Shown here piece by piece: positions 30,586 through 43,853 of a stretch of 64,000 nt of DNA (position 1 is the stretch's first letter; each line of letters begins with the position of its first letter). This DNA comes from Unio delphinus. Taxonomy: Eukaryota > Mollusca > Bivalvia > Unionida > Unionidae. Both the position numbers and the translations under genes were made by a program. Where the stretch lies: positions 5,813,501-5,877,500 of the forward strand of contig JAQISU010000096.1 of the NCBI GenBank assembly GCA_029339505.1. The letters are read 5' to 3'. The notes beneath the pieces are model-generated. The model was not told the DNA's origin. It made no database searches and worked only from the letters and a program-made list of their open reading frames with translations.

Positions 30586-31344
30586 CTTTGCTATTGATAC
30601 TGCTTTTGATTATTTAGTTTCCCCTTAACCATTTCAGGATTTTTTTAATTAATAAAGTTACCATTTACTTAATATTTTATTCAAATACTTTACATAAGAA
30701 ACCTGAATAATTATTCTTTCTTATTCTTCTAACTTTACCTATACAGCTCACAAAAGTTTAATTTTTTAAATAAAATATGCAAGATAAACATCTACTTTTT
30801 TAAATCTGTGCAAGATATACCAGTACAGTGGTTTCTTCCTATATTGCCCCCATTGTGTTGTGCCCCACCCTCTTGTAACTTGGGTATTGTTCTGAGTCTC
30901 ATTGATTTGATTTGGTTAAATTTTGTTTTATTGCTATTTCATTTTACTTTGTTATACTTAGCAAATGAGGACCAATTATTATGTAAGTTCAAATTGTTCA
31001 AAACCCTATTTTTATGTTTGTATGCATTCTTTTCGTGCAGCGTTTCTAGATGGCATCTACACAGGACTGGTAAGGGGGGGGAGCAACTGGGGATATATCC
31101 TTGGGACCAGTTTTTCATTTTATAAAAGAAAAATTTAGTTTTAACAACAACTAGGAGAGACCCGGGTATTTCTTACCCCATGGTCTGTGATCACTCTCTA
31201 CAGCCCTGCATCTACACATATACCATGGGTAAAATATGTTTTCTGTGTACAGCTTGATAAGAAGGAAGTAGTATATTTTATATTTGTTTCCTAATTTTGT
31301 ATGGAACACATATAATATAATAAACAGCCATGTTTCATTGATAG
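29290..31344. other. Intron without genes
   Basis: An (AAT)n microsatellite at about 30541-30584. Otherwise AT-rich sequence with nothing recognisable. Confidence 0.7.
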
Positions 31345-31578
31345 CTGAAGGATTTGTTGGGTGCATCAGAGGACTTAAGGTTCAGAAAGAGGCTCTAGAT
31401 CCACTTGATATGATGGAATCTGAAGGAGTTAATGGACTCAAGTTAGATGGCTGTCATATTGTGAACTACTGTGAGGGAAATGACATGTGTGAACATGGTG
31501 GTCGATGTCTGTCCGACTGGAATGGAGTTACTTGTGACTGCACAAATACAGCGTACACTGGGAAAGCATGTCATTTTC
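31345..31578 (+). CDS. Host exon 4: laminin G 2 end and EGF 1
   Basis: Starts AEGFVGCIRGLKV, the closing strand of a laminin G domain. After a linker comes the EGF CEGNDMCEHGGRC with the later CDC pair and final Cys. Phase 1 to phase 1. Donor TTTTC|GTAAGT. Confidence 0.93.
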
Positions 31579-32063
31579 GTAAGTTCATCCATAGCATGTC
31601 AGATTTTTTAAAAGCCTCATAGTTAACATTTTATTAATAGTTTGGAGGATAAAGTCAGTAAAGACATGCAAACTGCTCTGTGGAGCTACTACAAAAAATG
31701 AAATTTGGTCCACTTGAAATGATGAATAAAAATGTGGATCAAGATCCATAGAAGAATAGTTAAGTTGTAACAAAATCATTCTAAAAACTACTTGTACAAG
31801 CGGATTTTGTAATTGTGCAAGTGCAGAATGTAGGTAAATTGTCCATTTTAGTTCACCTAGCTGAAAGGCCATTTGAATTTATGGCATGGCCTGTGTCCAT
31901 CATGCATAAACCATTTTCTGTCATGCTAACATAAATTAAACATTTTAAACTCTGGAATTTTTGTAAGCAAAATTGGTTTTCTTGTCTAAAGATTAATTTC
32001 AGTAATAGTTAGTACTTTAACAAGATAAAGAGATCAAACAATGATGTAGAGAACCAATCTAAC

Positions 32064-32441
32064 TGTTCATTTCAGAGTGTGGAATATATTACAATTAGGT
32101 AGTGTTCCTATTTTGATGGAAACTATACTCCATAATAAAGGTTCATTTCAGAGTGTTGAATATATTACAGCCAGGTGGTGTTCTATTTTGATGGACACTA
32201 TACTCCAGAATAAATGTTCATTTCAGAGTGCTGAATAAGTTAGAACCATATGGTGTTCTTATTTTGATGGACACTATACTCCAGAATAAATGTTCATTTC
32301 AGAGTGTTGAATAAGTTAGAACCATATGGTGTTCTTATTTTGATGGACACTATACTCCAGAATAAATGTTCATTTCAGAGTGTCAAATATATTACAACCT
32401 GGTGGTGTTCTATTTTGATGGAAATTATACTCCAGAATGAC
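32064..32441 (+). repeat. 75-bp tandem repeat, five copies
   Basis: Each unit starts GTTCATTTCAGAGTGTTGAA and ends in TATACTCCAGAATAAAT. Copies three and four are nearly identical to each other, so the most recent duplication was internal. Confidence 0.92.
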
Positions 32442-33002
32442 TTATGTTGATATGTTATTTTGTAGTATATGTATAGAATTAAAAGCCCTGCATCCCTTGC
32501 CTCCATGCTTCTCAAAGTAAAACTCTGTCAACCTTGATTTATGAAATTTATTTTTGTTGGGCTTTGCTTGCTTATTTGAAATCTTATTTCTTCCTTAATT
32601 GCCTTCAGAAATTAATCACACATGAACACTTTTCCAGCAACTGAAATAATCATGCTTAGAGTAAAATCCAACTTCAAAGAAACATTGCCACTGTTTACAA
32701 ACTTGTGAATAATCTTTACTACAGATGGCTTAAATATTCTCATTCAAAGCAGTGCTGTGTAATAACTTTTGTTCTTCAACACACTTCTTGCACTGCTTTG
32801 ATGTACATATAATTTAAAATGAATTGGAACGTTTTTCACTTTCTTAAAATAACCTATGCAGATTAGCACAATGGGCTTCCAAACATTAATCTTCAAAGGA
32901 ATTCAAACATCAGCCTAACTATTGTTAGCCAATTAAGTAATACATGAAATGGTGTTTTTTTTAAAATTCCTAATGTCTTTTCCTCTCCATTGTTGTATGC
33001 AC

Positions 33003-34030
33003 TGTCTCAAGGGTAGTTTTAAGCAGGACTGTTTACAGTTTATATGCTACATGTTACAGCATGTACTGGAGTGATGCTTTCTTTGATAATTACTGCAATG
33101 TTTTCATGACAGTGTGTGTTACGGCAGGTATGTATCTCCTGTTTGCTGATGACTGTACCTTGAATGCTGAATCTATGTCTATAACAGAGTATGTAAAACA
33201 GCCTTATCTTGTGACAATTTTGGTCCCAAAATCAGTACAAAGAAGAAAGAGGACATACACTAGCCTGCACTAGAAAAGCCATAAATGGAACCTGCCATCA
33301 TGGTGAATGGCCAGTGGAGAAGTTCACCTACATCAGCATTACACTGTGTAACATGCAGCCCACATCGATTACAAAACCAATCTCAGAATTGCCAAATCAA
33401 GTGGGCCTTTGGCAGGCTACAAATAAATGTGTGGGAGCACAGAGGCATCAGTCTGCAAAAGAACTGAAGGTCAATAAACCCATGGTGTCATTGTTTCTGC
33501 TGTATGTACATGAAACCTGGATGGTGTATGGATGCCAACAAACTGAACTATTTTTACATGGGCTGCCTCAGAAGACACTATTGAGGACAAATTGGCAGGA
33601 AAAGGTCCCAGTGAAGTTCTTGCATGGGCATTCATTCCAGCCTTTCACACTCTGCTGATAAATCACAGATGAGATAGGCAAGCCATGTCATCATGATGTC
33701 AGAAGACTTGATTACGAAAGAAGATTTTCTGTGGCAAGCTGAAGGGACATTTCTCAGGAAGCTCATAAGAATCACTTTAAGGACTCTGGGTCAAGTCATC
33801 CTTGACCTTTAGTCTTTAGAAGATCTCACACAGGATAGTTACACCTGGCCCAGTGTCATCCATACTGGAGCTACAATTGTTAACCAAGGAGAATTACAAA
33901 GGGAGGGCAGAAGCATGAGCAGCAGTTATCTCAAAAATGCAGTGCATTCTTGGTTGATCAAGCAACCCAAAGCTGTTTCACCTGTCCAATGTGTCACAGA
34001 AAGTTCTGAGCACAAATTGGTCTGATGAAC
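33003..34030 (+). pseudogene. Non-LTR retrotransposon (LINE) reverse-transcriptase remnant
   Basis: GMYLLFADDCTLNAES near 33139 matches the catalytic FADD strand of non-LTR reverse transcriptases. Downstream frames carry the typical C-terminal region: YISITLCN, KELKVNKPMV, HETWMVYGCQQTELF and LPQKTLLRTNWQEKVP. Frames alternate and stops are frequent, so it is dead. Confidence 0.7.
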
Positions 34031-34526
34031 CATTTTCAAAGAAACGTGCTGACAGAATGAAGCAAATATCCTTAATTTAAATTGAATCTCTTTCAGAAAT
34101 ATGTAAATAAATGTATACATGACATGAGAAGCAGTGACTCATGTAGGGAGGCCATCACTTAGCAATAAGTTTTGTTGATATGTACATTTATTCAAACAAG
34201 AAATAGGAAAGAAAAAAAAGACTGTAATTTCATGTTGAATACACTTAAATATAATGAAAGCAACATGTAATTTTGGTGGTGATCTCTGTGTTGTACTTCT
34301 GGCGGCAGCATCTTTACAACTTAATCTTGTTCTTGATATGCTTCTAGTGTGGTTGGCAGAACCATAATGGTCTGATTGAAGAACAAGAAAAGGGTCTGTT
34401 AGAAGATAAAAGATTTAATGATTGGGAAAAGAGATTTATTATGACGGTAACCTGTGTATATTCCCAAAAATATTCTTAGATTTTTACTATATGAATCAAT
34501 ACAACACTTGATGCCTCTTTTTTCAG

Positions 34527-34761
34527 CCAAATATAGACAATCCTGTGAAGATTACTTTCAATCTGGAGTTGATCAGTCAGGAGTGAGACTAATTGACCTT
34601 GATGGCAGTGGACCAATTAAACCTGCATATGTGGAGTGCATCATGGGATATGAATACAATGATGAGAAATATGGGAGAACAGTGATCACGCATAATTTAG
34701 AACCGAACACAACTGTTCGAGGGTATATGCTACAAGATATGAGAAAAGTCATTCAATACAG
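34527..34761 (+). CDS. Host exon 5: fibrinogen-like region, part 1
   Basis: Acceptor TTTTTTCAG. Encodes SCEDYFQSGVDQSGVRLIDL, then DGSGPIKPAYVEC, matching the start of the CASPR fibrinogen-like segment. Ends YR in phase 2 at ACAG|GTTAGA. Confidence 0.93.
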
Positions 34762-34866
34762 GTTAGAACCAAGAACATCAACTGAGACAGCTTAACTGTG
34801 TTAATGTCTGCTTTCAAAGTGGCAGCTTAGCAATAAACATTTTATTTGATGTCTTTGATGTTGGCA

Positions 34867-36628
34867 CAGTGTGACCTCACTATAGCATGCACCATTATAA
34901 CACAAATCAGATATACAACGACTGTGGCATGGCTTTGTGAAATTTCATATGCATGAATTTTTCTTGTACATGAAGAAAATATTCTTTCTAAAAAGTATGC
35001 AAAAAACAAGTAAAAAGTTTATTATCATTTTGGGGAAGAGTTAATGTATGAAACGATTGTGGCATGATTCCTGAACTTTCATATTCATGTATTTTTCTCT
35101 TACATGAAAAAAAATTCTTCTTAAAAGTACAAACATTTAAAGTTTTAAACCTTTATTTAGGGATCACACTATTCATGACCAATGTCACAAACTGTAATTT
35201 ATTTTCCTTATTGGCAACAAAATATACCATCTGGTGATCTTCTTGGGTGACATTGTTGGCTGCTTAAGCTTTTATCAGAAATGCAGAATCACCATGAAGG
35301 AATCAGCAAACTTTATATAAAATGCAGTGGAATCCTTCTCCATAAACACATTTTTCATGTTGACAAGCAATCAATCTTAACAGTGCATTGTTATGTCATA
35401 ATCTGCTTATACTGACATCTGGCCTGAATACTGTGACAAGTTCTCCAATAGTCATGCTACCAGAACAAGTTACACTCAACTAACCTTTGAAGGTAGGAAC
35501 AGTAACTAACACAGTCAACTAAACATGACTATTTTCCTTTTTCTTTAAAATTGTACATAGAAAAAAAGTTTTGCTAAAACTTCAAAGAAAACTGATGACC
35601 TTCGAAGCACCAATCATTCAGTATAAAAACTAAACACCAATGAGAAAACAATCAGTCTCAATCAATGTTTTACAATTATTTGATGTTGCAACCACAATAA
35701 GACATAGGCATTTGTTTGGTCCTCCAAAGCTGTTCTTTAATGATGAATTCAATAACACTTTTCATCCTTCATCAAAGAAATTCAATACCAGTCATCAATA
35801 AAGACAAAGAACCTTGGAAGTCGGCACCAAATTTAAATAAAAGAAATGGAATCTGATGGATTGTTGCAGTTTCCAAAGTGACTGGAAAATGTTTATTGTG
35901 CCATGAAAGTTTCCTTTTTGCAGGAAACAAGTTGATGCTTACAATCATTACCAATGGCGGCATAAATAAAATTTCCAAATCTTTTAAAACTTTAGATATC
36001 TGGCCATCAAGTTAATTGAAGATTGGGTATCTTACACAGATGTTTGTTAATCTTTTAAATTTGTTCACATTTTTTATTTTCTTATGAATTGCATTCTCCT
36101 CTGGGTAGCCTCAGCAAGATGATGGCTGTCTCCAGCTGTCCAAAATCTAGACCAATTTAAGTACATGTACATGTAGCATGTAAACAACTCTAGCCAAGAG
36201 CTACTGGGGTCAGTATCATAGTGAATTGTTTAGTGTCAATCAAATATAGATCCAATGTGGACTCCCATTTTTTATATGTGTTATTTGTGTTTCCTAACTT
36301 GATACATTAATTTTATTACATGTAACCTATACTTGAATTAATGGATTTTTCACATACATGTACAGTACTTAACGGGTTATGGATTGTACTGCACAAATGT
36401 AAGTAGTCGATATACCAGTGCATTTCATTTTTGTTTGTTTTCATTTAATCAAAAGCATGTAAGTTTTGCCAGCTTTTATTATCCTTCCCCTCCCACCCAA
36501 GGGCCATTTTAGGGGTACATGCATCACTTTCTTCAGTTAAGTGACTTCATTGGTTATAACATGGTTTGTTTAACAACACAGTCAAGTTCTGTGGACCCCA
36601 ACTACAGTGTTATAGCAGGGTCATACTG
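34867..36628. mobile_element. Diverged pogo/Tigger-like copy
   Basis: The left part (CAGTGTGACCTCACTATAGC, ACTGTGGCATGGC) and right part (TTATAACATGG, CTGTGGACCCCAACTACAGTG, TTATAGCAGGGTCATACTG then TA) align with the two ends of the nested element at 17531-18840, with many changes. Its inner part near 36110 also resembles 330-440. Confidence 0.65.
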
Positions 36629-36679
36629 TACTAACTCACATATTTTCTCATTAGCCAGCATGTTGAGATTGAGATGCAT

Positions 36680-37565
36680 GACAATGTTTTTGTGTCCTTT
36701 TGTAAAGATTTGAGAGTGAGATGCATGACAACTTCTTACTGTCCTTTTGTCAAGATTTGAGAGTGAGATGCTTTGCAACTTATTTACTATCATTTTGTCA
36801 GGATTTGAAAGTGAGATGCATGACAACTTTTCACTGTCCTTCTATAAAGATTTGAAAGTGAGATGCATGACAACTTGTACTGTCCTTTTGTCAAGATTTG
36901 AGAATGAGATGTTTGAATTTTTTACCATCTTTTTGCCATGATTTGAGATGAGATGCATGAATTTTTTACCATCTTTTTGCCATGATTTGAGATGAAATGC
37001 ATGACAACATTTTACTATCCTTTTGTCAAGATTTGAGAGTGAGATGCATGGCAACACATTTACTATCATTTTGTCAAGATTTGAGAGTGAGATGCTTTGC
37101 AACCTATTTACTATCATTTTGTCAGGATTTAAAAGTGAGATGCATGACAACTTTTCACTGTCCTTCTATACAGATTTGAAAGTGACATGCATGACATCTT
37201 TTCACTGTCCTTCTATAAAGATTTAAAAGTGAGATGCATGACAACTTGTACTGTCCTTTTGTCAATTATTTGATAGTGAGATGCATGACAATTTTTTACT
37301 ATTATTTTGTAAAGGTTTAAGAGTGAGATGCATGACATCTTTTCACTGTCCCTTTTGTCAAAAGTTTAGAGTGAGATGCTTAACAACTTTTCACTGTCCT
37401 TCTATAAAGATTTGAAAGTGAGATGCATGACAACTTGTACTGTCCTTTTGTCAATTATTTGATAGTGAGATGCATGACAACTTTTCACTGTCCCTTTTGT
37501 CAAAATTTTAGAGTGAGATGCATGACAATTTTTCACTGTCCTTTTGTCAAAAATTAAGAGTGAGA
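36680..37565 (+). repeat. Degenerate ~48-bp tandem repeat
   Basis: Around nineteen units built on GAGAGTGAGATGCATGACAA, then CTTTTCACTGTCCTTTTGTCA. Strong variation between units and larger blocks of two or three units repeated together show repeated unequal exchange. Frames on both strands are artefacts. Confidence 0.9.
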
Positions 37566-37629
37566 TACAAAGAGGTTAGGAGTATAGAACAGATGACATA
37601 TAGTCATCAAAGAATTTGACATTTTATCA

Positions 37630-37835
37630 AGTGTCATATACTCACAAGTCGAGTCAAACAACAAATATTCTGATCTGCCATTGCATAACACACCTGCAAG
37701 CCATGGTTTATATTGTTGTTCTTTTGACTACATCTAGCAAACTACACAGACCCAGATCTGCCAGTGCATTATGTGATGACAGATATGGGTCTGTGCAGTT
37801 TGCAGTTCAATACTTATTGTAAGTGAGTAGTTAGC
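37630..37835. repeat. Second copy of the 3499-3711 MITE family
   Basis: Shares AGACCCAGATCTGCCAGTGC, its partner CAGATATGGGTCTGTGCAG, and the terminal phrase AAGTGAGTAG with the copy at 3.5 kb. Confidence 0.55.
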
Positions 37836-38233
37836 GAGTAGTAAATGAAAATTCTAGAATGAATCTTTTGCTTCTGACAATTTTTAAAAGCTTGAAGGAT
37901 TTTAGTTTGACTGATAAGAGGTTAGTATAATCAAATCAGCTTTTATTAATGAATAAAAAAATTAATCTTGACAAGATTGATTTAGAAATAGGAAAGAAAT
38001 ACCTACATAAATTGTATTCAGAATCACTCTTTATTATTGAACTTTATGAATAATATAAGTACTAGTAATAATAATAATAAGGAATAATTAACAACATATT
38101 ACAGAGTTTTTGTCTTATTTGTCAAGTTTTTATTCTTGATTTATCTTAATTGTAAGATTTCTTGTACCCAGTTTTGTCTTTTGTTACTTTGTGATATTGT
38201 TATTCAACCTTAATGTTTTTGGTATAATTAAAG

Positions 38234-38326
38234 AGCTATGGATCGAGAGCAGCTGGTTAAGCTGACGCAGATTTCCGGCTGGTGTGAACAGTACTTGCAG
38301 TATGACTGTAAAAAGGCACCAATCAG
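38234..38326 (+). CDS. Host exon 6: fibrinogen-like region, part 2, with a GC donor
   Basis: Encodes [15 protein letters not shown] and [11 protein letters not shown], which match the CEQ...C segment of CASPR proteins. Phases in and out are both 2. The donor is ATCAG|GCAAGT: GC instead of GT, in the strong consensus usual for GC-AG introns. The phase match to the next exon supports it. Confidence 0.87.
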
Positions 38327-41300
38327 GCAAGTTTAATGAGAGCTGTCATGGCCAACATTTTACATCCCATGTCTTACTGTAAACTTGATGCCCATTGTAA
38401 CTTAAGGCTACAATCAAAATGATGTTGGACTGATTCAGGATATCTGAAGCCACAAATTTTACCAAAAGGTGTACAACATAGAACAAGCCTATCATATAAA
38501 CCTGGATTGTAGGCAAAAGTGATTCAGCCATGTACTATAAAATTACTTATTTATGCAGCAAGTGAATTTCACAATATCTTGACATCAGACTATTTTGCAG
38601 AAATTAGATCTACTGTTCATAGTCCTTATAAAAATAGATGATACAATTACAGCTACTGAATTTTACAACTAGAATGTGTTCACAAATTCTACAAAAATAC
38701 AAAGATTGCAGATAAAAGCAGCTTATAGTATCTCAGAAGAAAACAAACAAACCTAGCACAAAGGCAGCTAAGCTGCAATATGGCTAGAAAAGGCAGCTGC
38801 TTTGAAGTTACTACCAAGATTATCCATGAACTGTTTATTATAAAGCTGTTCTTTCATAAATTTGAATTCATATGGTCAAGGAAAGGTACAGAGATTCTGG
38901 CATGAAATAAATTCCTATAAAATAACAGGTACTTATCTCAATGATGGACATAGGGAATTCCATATGTCATGACTAGTACAATGGCCTGGCATATGGATAC
39001 ATAGTTTTTGTCTTTAAAATCCATTTTCAAACAAATTTAGAATTTAGTTAGTTAATACTTTCCATCATTTATTATTTCAAATTAATTTAATTTTAATTGT
39101 CACCATTTGTGGATAAAGAATTGGCACATTACTTGGCTCATTCAGACTTTGGTGCTCTCAGTTCTCATTATTTAACAGGAGGGTTTCAAGATGATCAAGT
39201 TTCATTAGTGTTAATTTTGTACACATTTGAGACTGAATGTACTTATTTAAATTTTCTCTTTAAATCTGTTTAAATATTTCTGAGCATTGACAAAAATCTT
39301 TCTGCATCTGCATTGCAATGGTCACACTAGTTATCATATAAATTATGGTATTCATGCTGGTATGTGACACTTGTGTTTCATTACTTAGTCCCCGGTAATT
39401 GCTTTTTACTAATGTGGAGTACATATTTATGATCCTGTTTTTATTAAACTTAGAAATTGTGTTCAGTTATGGTATCAAAATCTAGGACTGGTTCAATAAT
39501 GAACAAGATTCATGCATATTAATGAGGTTATCTTGCTTTAGATTGGTTGTGCTTGTTACTTGTTTGAAGATCACATTTCTGATCCAGTTTTGAAATGAGC
39601 TTATACATGCGTAATGAGTGAGATCCATACATACTAATGGGGTGATCTTACATCTGGCTAATACTGAATGGTACTGACAGCTGTCTCATTAAGCACTGGC
39701 ATTAGGAGGTTAGTGTTAGGACTGGTTGGCCTGGTGTAAGAATAATACAAGTGGGTGGGACATCATGCTATTTGTCTGTTGCATGATGCCTCAGTGCTAG
39801 ACATCACTGTAAACTGCTACACTGCAGACATCATAGCAATATGTCTGAAATTTTTTTAAATGTACATTAAAAATCCAAATAACACACACACATATAAATC
39901 TGAATGAATGACCTGGTTACCACTCCAGAGATCATATTTCTCATCCAATTTTGATCTGACTTTGAATGTATGCTTACCCATACATCACCATGATCTTTGC
40001 TCAAGTTAAAGAGATCTTTGCAAACTAGTGGGATGATATTGTATCTTTTTTGAGATTTCTGCATGTCCAGAAGCCATATTTCTGCACAGGGAGCATTTGA
40101 TTTGCTCAGCTGTTTTACACTTTGAAGGCTATATTTTTTTTTTTATCAGATTTTGATCAAGCAATGAATATTGGCTTATTTCCTCATGGTCTTTTTCAGT
40201 AATGAGAAAGAACTGTGCATATTAAGTAGATAATCATTCATATGATTGGTTGAGCTTGTTACCACTCTGGAAGCAGTATTTTTATTTTGGTCTAGCTTGA
40301 AATATCAGCATGTATCATCAAGATCTAGGGTCATTTTGATGAGTTGGATCCATTTATATTTTGACCAGGTGTTTTAGTATCTGACTGGTTGAGCTTATTA
40401 CCATTGTCAAAGGTATAATTCTTATTTGATCTTAATCAAAGTTGGAATAAGGGCTTGTATCTTCAATATCTTGGATGAGTTTGATAATAGTGAAGATCTG
40501 TGCATGTTAATAAGGTGATCTTGCATTTGATTGGCTGAACTTTTTACCACCTAAAATACTTTATATCTGACCTAGTGTTATTTAGACATCATGATTTTTA
40601 TTATGATTAAAACTATAAATATTTATGAAGTGATCTTAAATCTTTTTTTTTCCTTTCTGGAGATTTCAATATATTTTTTTTTACAGCATTTTGATCAAAC
40701 TTGGTAAAAAAGTCATGGATATTTATAGGATATTTTTGCATTAGAATGGCTAAACTTTCTCTAGCTTGGTAAATAAGCTTATATTAATTTTGTGATTGAC
40801 AGGTTCTATTATAAATTAAATTTGCAGATATTGATACGATACCTTGCATTGGATTGGTTGAGCTTGTTGGGTTTCTATGCCTTGAGACTATATTTCTCAT
40901 CTAAATTCTTTAAAATCAAGATGGTGGATGTGTTTGGTTTTGAAGAAGAGACTGTGCTTATTACTTATTCCTTTTTCATTATAAATACATTTATCAGACT
41001 ATAGTAAAATAGGTCAAATTTAAATGCTATCAAGTTTTTATAGTTATGTTAGTAAAACACTACATTTGACTGATTAGTGAAATAGTCACATATTAACTTA
41101 ACTGTAAGCTAGAGGACTAATATCAGGCCCACTGTGGTCTCTTCTTTTAGTTGTGTCTAAATTAGGATAATGGTTTTGTCAAGTGTCTGACACAAAATTC
41201 TGATCCCTGTCATTGGAATTTTTCTATCCAACTCCAATGCATATTGCAGGATTATATTTCTTATATTCCTGAACCCCAAAAAGTGAGTGTTTAAGTCCAT

Positions 41301-41909
41301 ATGGCTTTACTGCATTAACTTAAAAACAGAAAGACACCCTTTGAAGTTTTCTTTTCTTAACATAGAATGTAACATTTTATGGTTATGCTCAAACTTTAAT
41401 GTAAACTTTAAATGATATTTAAATTCACATCATCATTCAAGGAACAAAAGTTGAGACTTTTGAGTTAATCCAGAATGGATTTTCCTTTCATAGATAATAA
41501 TGAGAAGAATTTAACATAATAATTACAATAACAGTGCCTTTTTTTAAAACTTGAAAATGGTCTTGAGAATCTGCTCTATTTGTGCAAAAATCCGTTTTGG
41601 GGGACTTAATTACAGAATGCTTCAGAAGGTAAATAAGTTGCATTTAATGTTTATCTTGATTATTGTGAATGGATGCTTAAGTAATGGTGGTATTTAGTTA
41701 TTGTCAATTTGTTCAGTAAAATGCAGTAGAAGGTCATGTGATGAAAATTAGCAGTTACATGATGAAGGATAGAGATCTTTCCAATTGTACACAGGAAAAC
41801 AAACATACACTTGTTGGAATGTGAGAAATGGTAATACTTAATTGAAGAAATCTCTATTTTCAACATATATTTAATAAAAATAATAGATATGTATTTTAAT
41901 TATTTTTAG
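38327..41909. other. Intron with SINE fragment and diverged repeats
   Basis: A truncated SINE at 39669-39886, then recurrent diverged phrases (ATTGGTTGAGCTTGTTACCA and variants, 40.2-40.9 kb) that look like an old interspersed repeat. No coding signal. Confidence 0.65.
39669..39886 (+). repeat. 5'-truncated SINE, same family as 45536-45862
   Basis: Shares GAGGTTAGTGTTAGGACTGG, GCATGATGCCTCAGTGCTAG and ACATTAAAAATCC with the full-length copy at 45.5 kb but lacks the tRNA head. Confidence 0.8.
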
Positions 41910-42046
41910 ACTCGGTACTCTTACTTGGTTCAAGGCTGCCAATGGCGAGATAGTGGAATACTTAGGAACCAGTGACAAGCATGGCGGCTTCTGCATTTGT
42001 TCATTGTCTGACACCTGTCCATCTCAAAAATGTAACTGTGATGCAG
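41910..42046 (+). CDS. Host exon 7: fibrinogen-like region, part 3
   Basis: Encodes LTWFKAANGEIVEYLG, HGGFCICSLSDTC and CNCDA, the cysteine-rich end of the CASPR fibrinogen-like region. Phase 2 in, phase 1 out at GCAG|GTAAAT. Confidence 0.92.
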
Positions 42047-43706
42047 GTAAATTAGACAAGTATTATGGCATGTCATTGTTCCCATCATCATTATTCTTTG
42101 TTTCTCTATTTTAGTATTATAGTCATGAAACTTTGTTATATAGGAGTTGCTGCAATTGAAATCAGAGTGTTTATAATATATTTATTTCTTTCAGTATCTT
42201 TTTCTTGTGTAATTTTATGTCTTTGCTGAAGAAATTTCAATTTGAGCATCTTACTTGGTTGAAGGATAAAACAGTTGATCCTGAACCTAGATTGTTATTA
42301 AATGTCGCCTGATAATTTTGTCATGTAAAGAAATGTTTGGTTACATTGAATTGACATAAATTTACCAGGTTTTGGGTTATTGAACTATAAAATCTGATAT
42401 TTACAGAAACTTGTACAATAATTTGACTTGCATTTACAACCAATCAGTCATTCTGTATGCCTTTGCTGCTTTATTTTTCTGACTCACATTTTACTCAGCA
42501 TTATGACCTAAATAAATACATTAACCAATACACCTGAGTGCATGTACATGTATCATGGTTTATGAATTGACCACTGGATACTATAACATGGATGAAGGAG
42601 TTAGTAATTTGAATGTCCATTAAATCTGGTGGATATCCATTAAATATTGTGTGTGACTACTCAATATCTCATGACTTTGTTACAAAATTGAATATCTCAT
42701 GACTTTTTTTTACGGAATTCAATATCTCATGACTTTGTTACAGAATTGAATGCAAACATAGTGATTAAAATCACCCATTGCTGAGTTTATTGCATTTGCT
42801 GCAGCAGTTGACAGCTAAGCATTTAGATATAAGATACCATGAATACATGACATCAGGTGGCAACTTCATGCCTATACCTGTAAAAACTTTAGTTATACTT
42901 CTTGTGTCATTTATCAGTGACATAACTTGGGCTTATATACAACTAAATATGCTCAACATAGAAAAATACATAAATACACCATGTTTTAAATTTCTTGTAC
43001 ATCTCCAACCCCTGCCCCATGACAGTGTTTAGATGATAAAATAAACAAAATCTAAGCTCTGCATTGGAGTGCATTAAGAAATGTGTTTTTTTCTTTCTTT
43101 TCTTCTTGACTGGCTAGTGTGGACTAACCAGAACATTCACCTGTATTGTAATAAACATTCTTATGTGACAGTGCATATTGTAAAAATTTTGGGAAAAAGG
43201 ATGAATTTTGTCTTTAATAGATGGTTCACTGTGTTTACTGACCTTAACTGACATGCATGCTTACTGTACTTAATACACTCAACAGAAAGTTACCATTGTG
43301 CTGAATGTCCTCAACAGACAGATCATGTCACATTGATTTGTCATTAGACATGACAGCCTCATACTTGACTGTCCTCATTATACAGGTTATAATGTATTTA
43401 CTCTTGTCAGGGGATCAGATTGTATCATATTGACATGTCAGTTGACATGACAGACAACTCATACTCGATTGTCCTCATTAGAAAGGTTTACTGTTGTCAA
43501 GACTAAGAGTGAACTGTTTTGAATGTCCTCCAATTCATGTTCCACTTTATTACCATCCATTCTTGAAGGCTTTACTGTATTGAAAAGGTGTAATTTTGTA
43601 TTGACTGTCTTCCTTAAAGAGTATAGACTGTCCTTGATAGACAGGTATCATTATATAGACTGACCTTTACATACAATTTATGCTTTATATGCCTTGTGAA
43701 TTACAG
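42047..43706. other. Intron without genes
   Basis: A short three-copy repeat of AATATCTCATGACTTTGTTA at about 42662-42750. Otherwise nothing recognised. Confidence 0.65.
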
Positions 43707-43853
43707 ATAAGGAAGAATGGCAGAAGGATGAGGGTTACAACAGGATCAATCGCCAACTGCCCCTCACTGAGATGACGATCAAACAGAACCCCAATCCCCT
43801 TGAACCAGGGCGTGCTTTCTTCACCTTGGGGCCACTTTACTGCTGGGGAAAAA
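43707..43853 (+). CDS. Host exon 8: end of fibrinogen-like region
   Basis: Encodes DKEEWQKDEGYNRI, LPLTEMTI and LGPLYCWGK, matching the CASPR segment just before laminin G 3. Phase 1 both sides. Donor AAAAA|GTGAGT. Confidence 0.93.

Larger units (their letters stand above)
31579..34526. other. Intron with a 75-bp tandem array and a LINE remnant
   Basis: A five-copy tandem repeat (32064-32441) and a decayed reverse transcriptase (about 33000-34030) occupy half of it. The rest shows nothing. Confidence 0.75.
34762..38233. other. Intron with a pogo-like element, a 48-bp tandem array and a MITE copy
   Basis: Holds an old pogo-like copy (34867-36628), a minisatellite with ~48-bp period (36680-37565) and a MITE copy near 37.63-37.83 kb. 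Confidence 0.75.

Noticed and set aside
36602..37226. Several overlapping frames on both strands with repeated peptides
   Set aside because: Artefact of a tandem array whose ~48-bp period is divisible by three.
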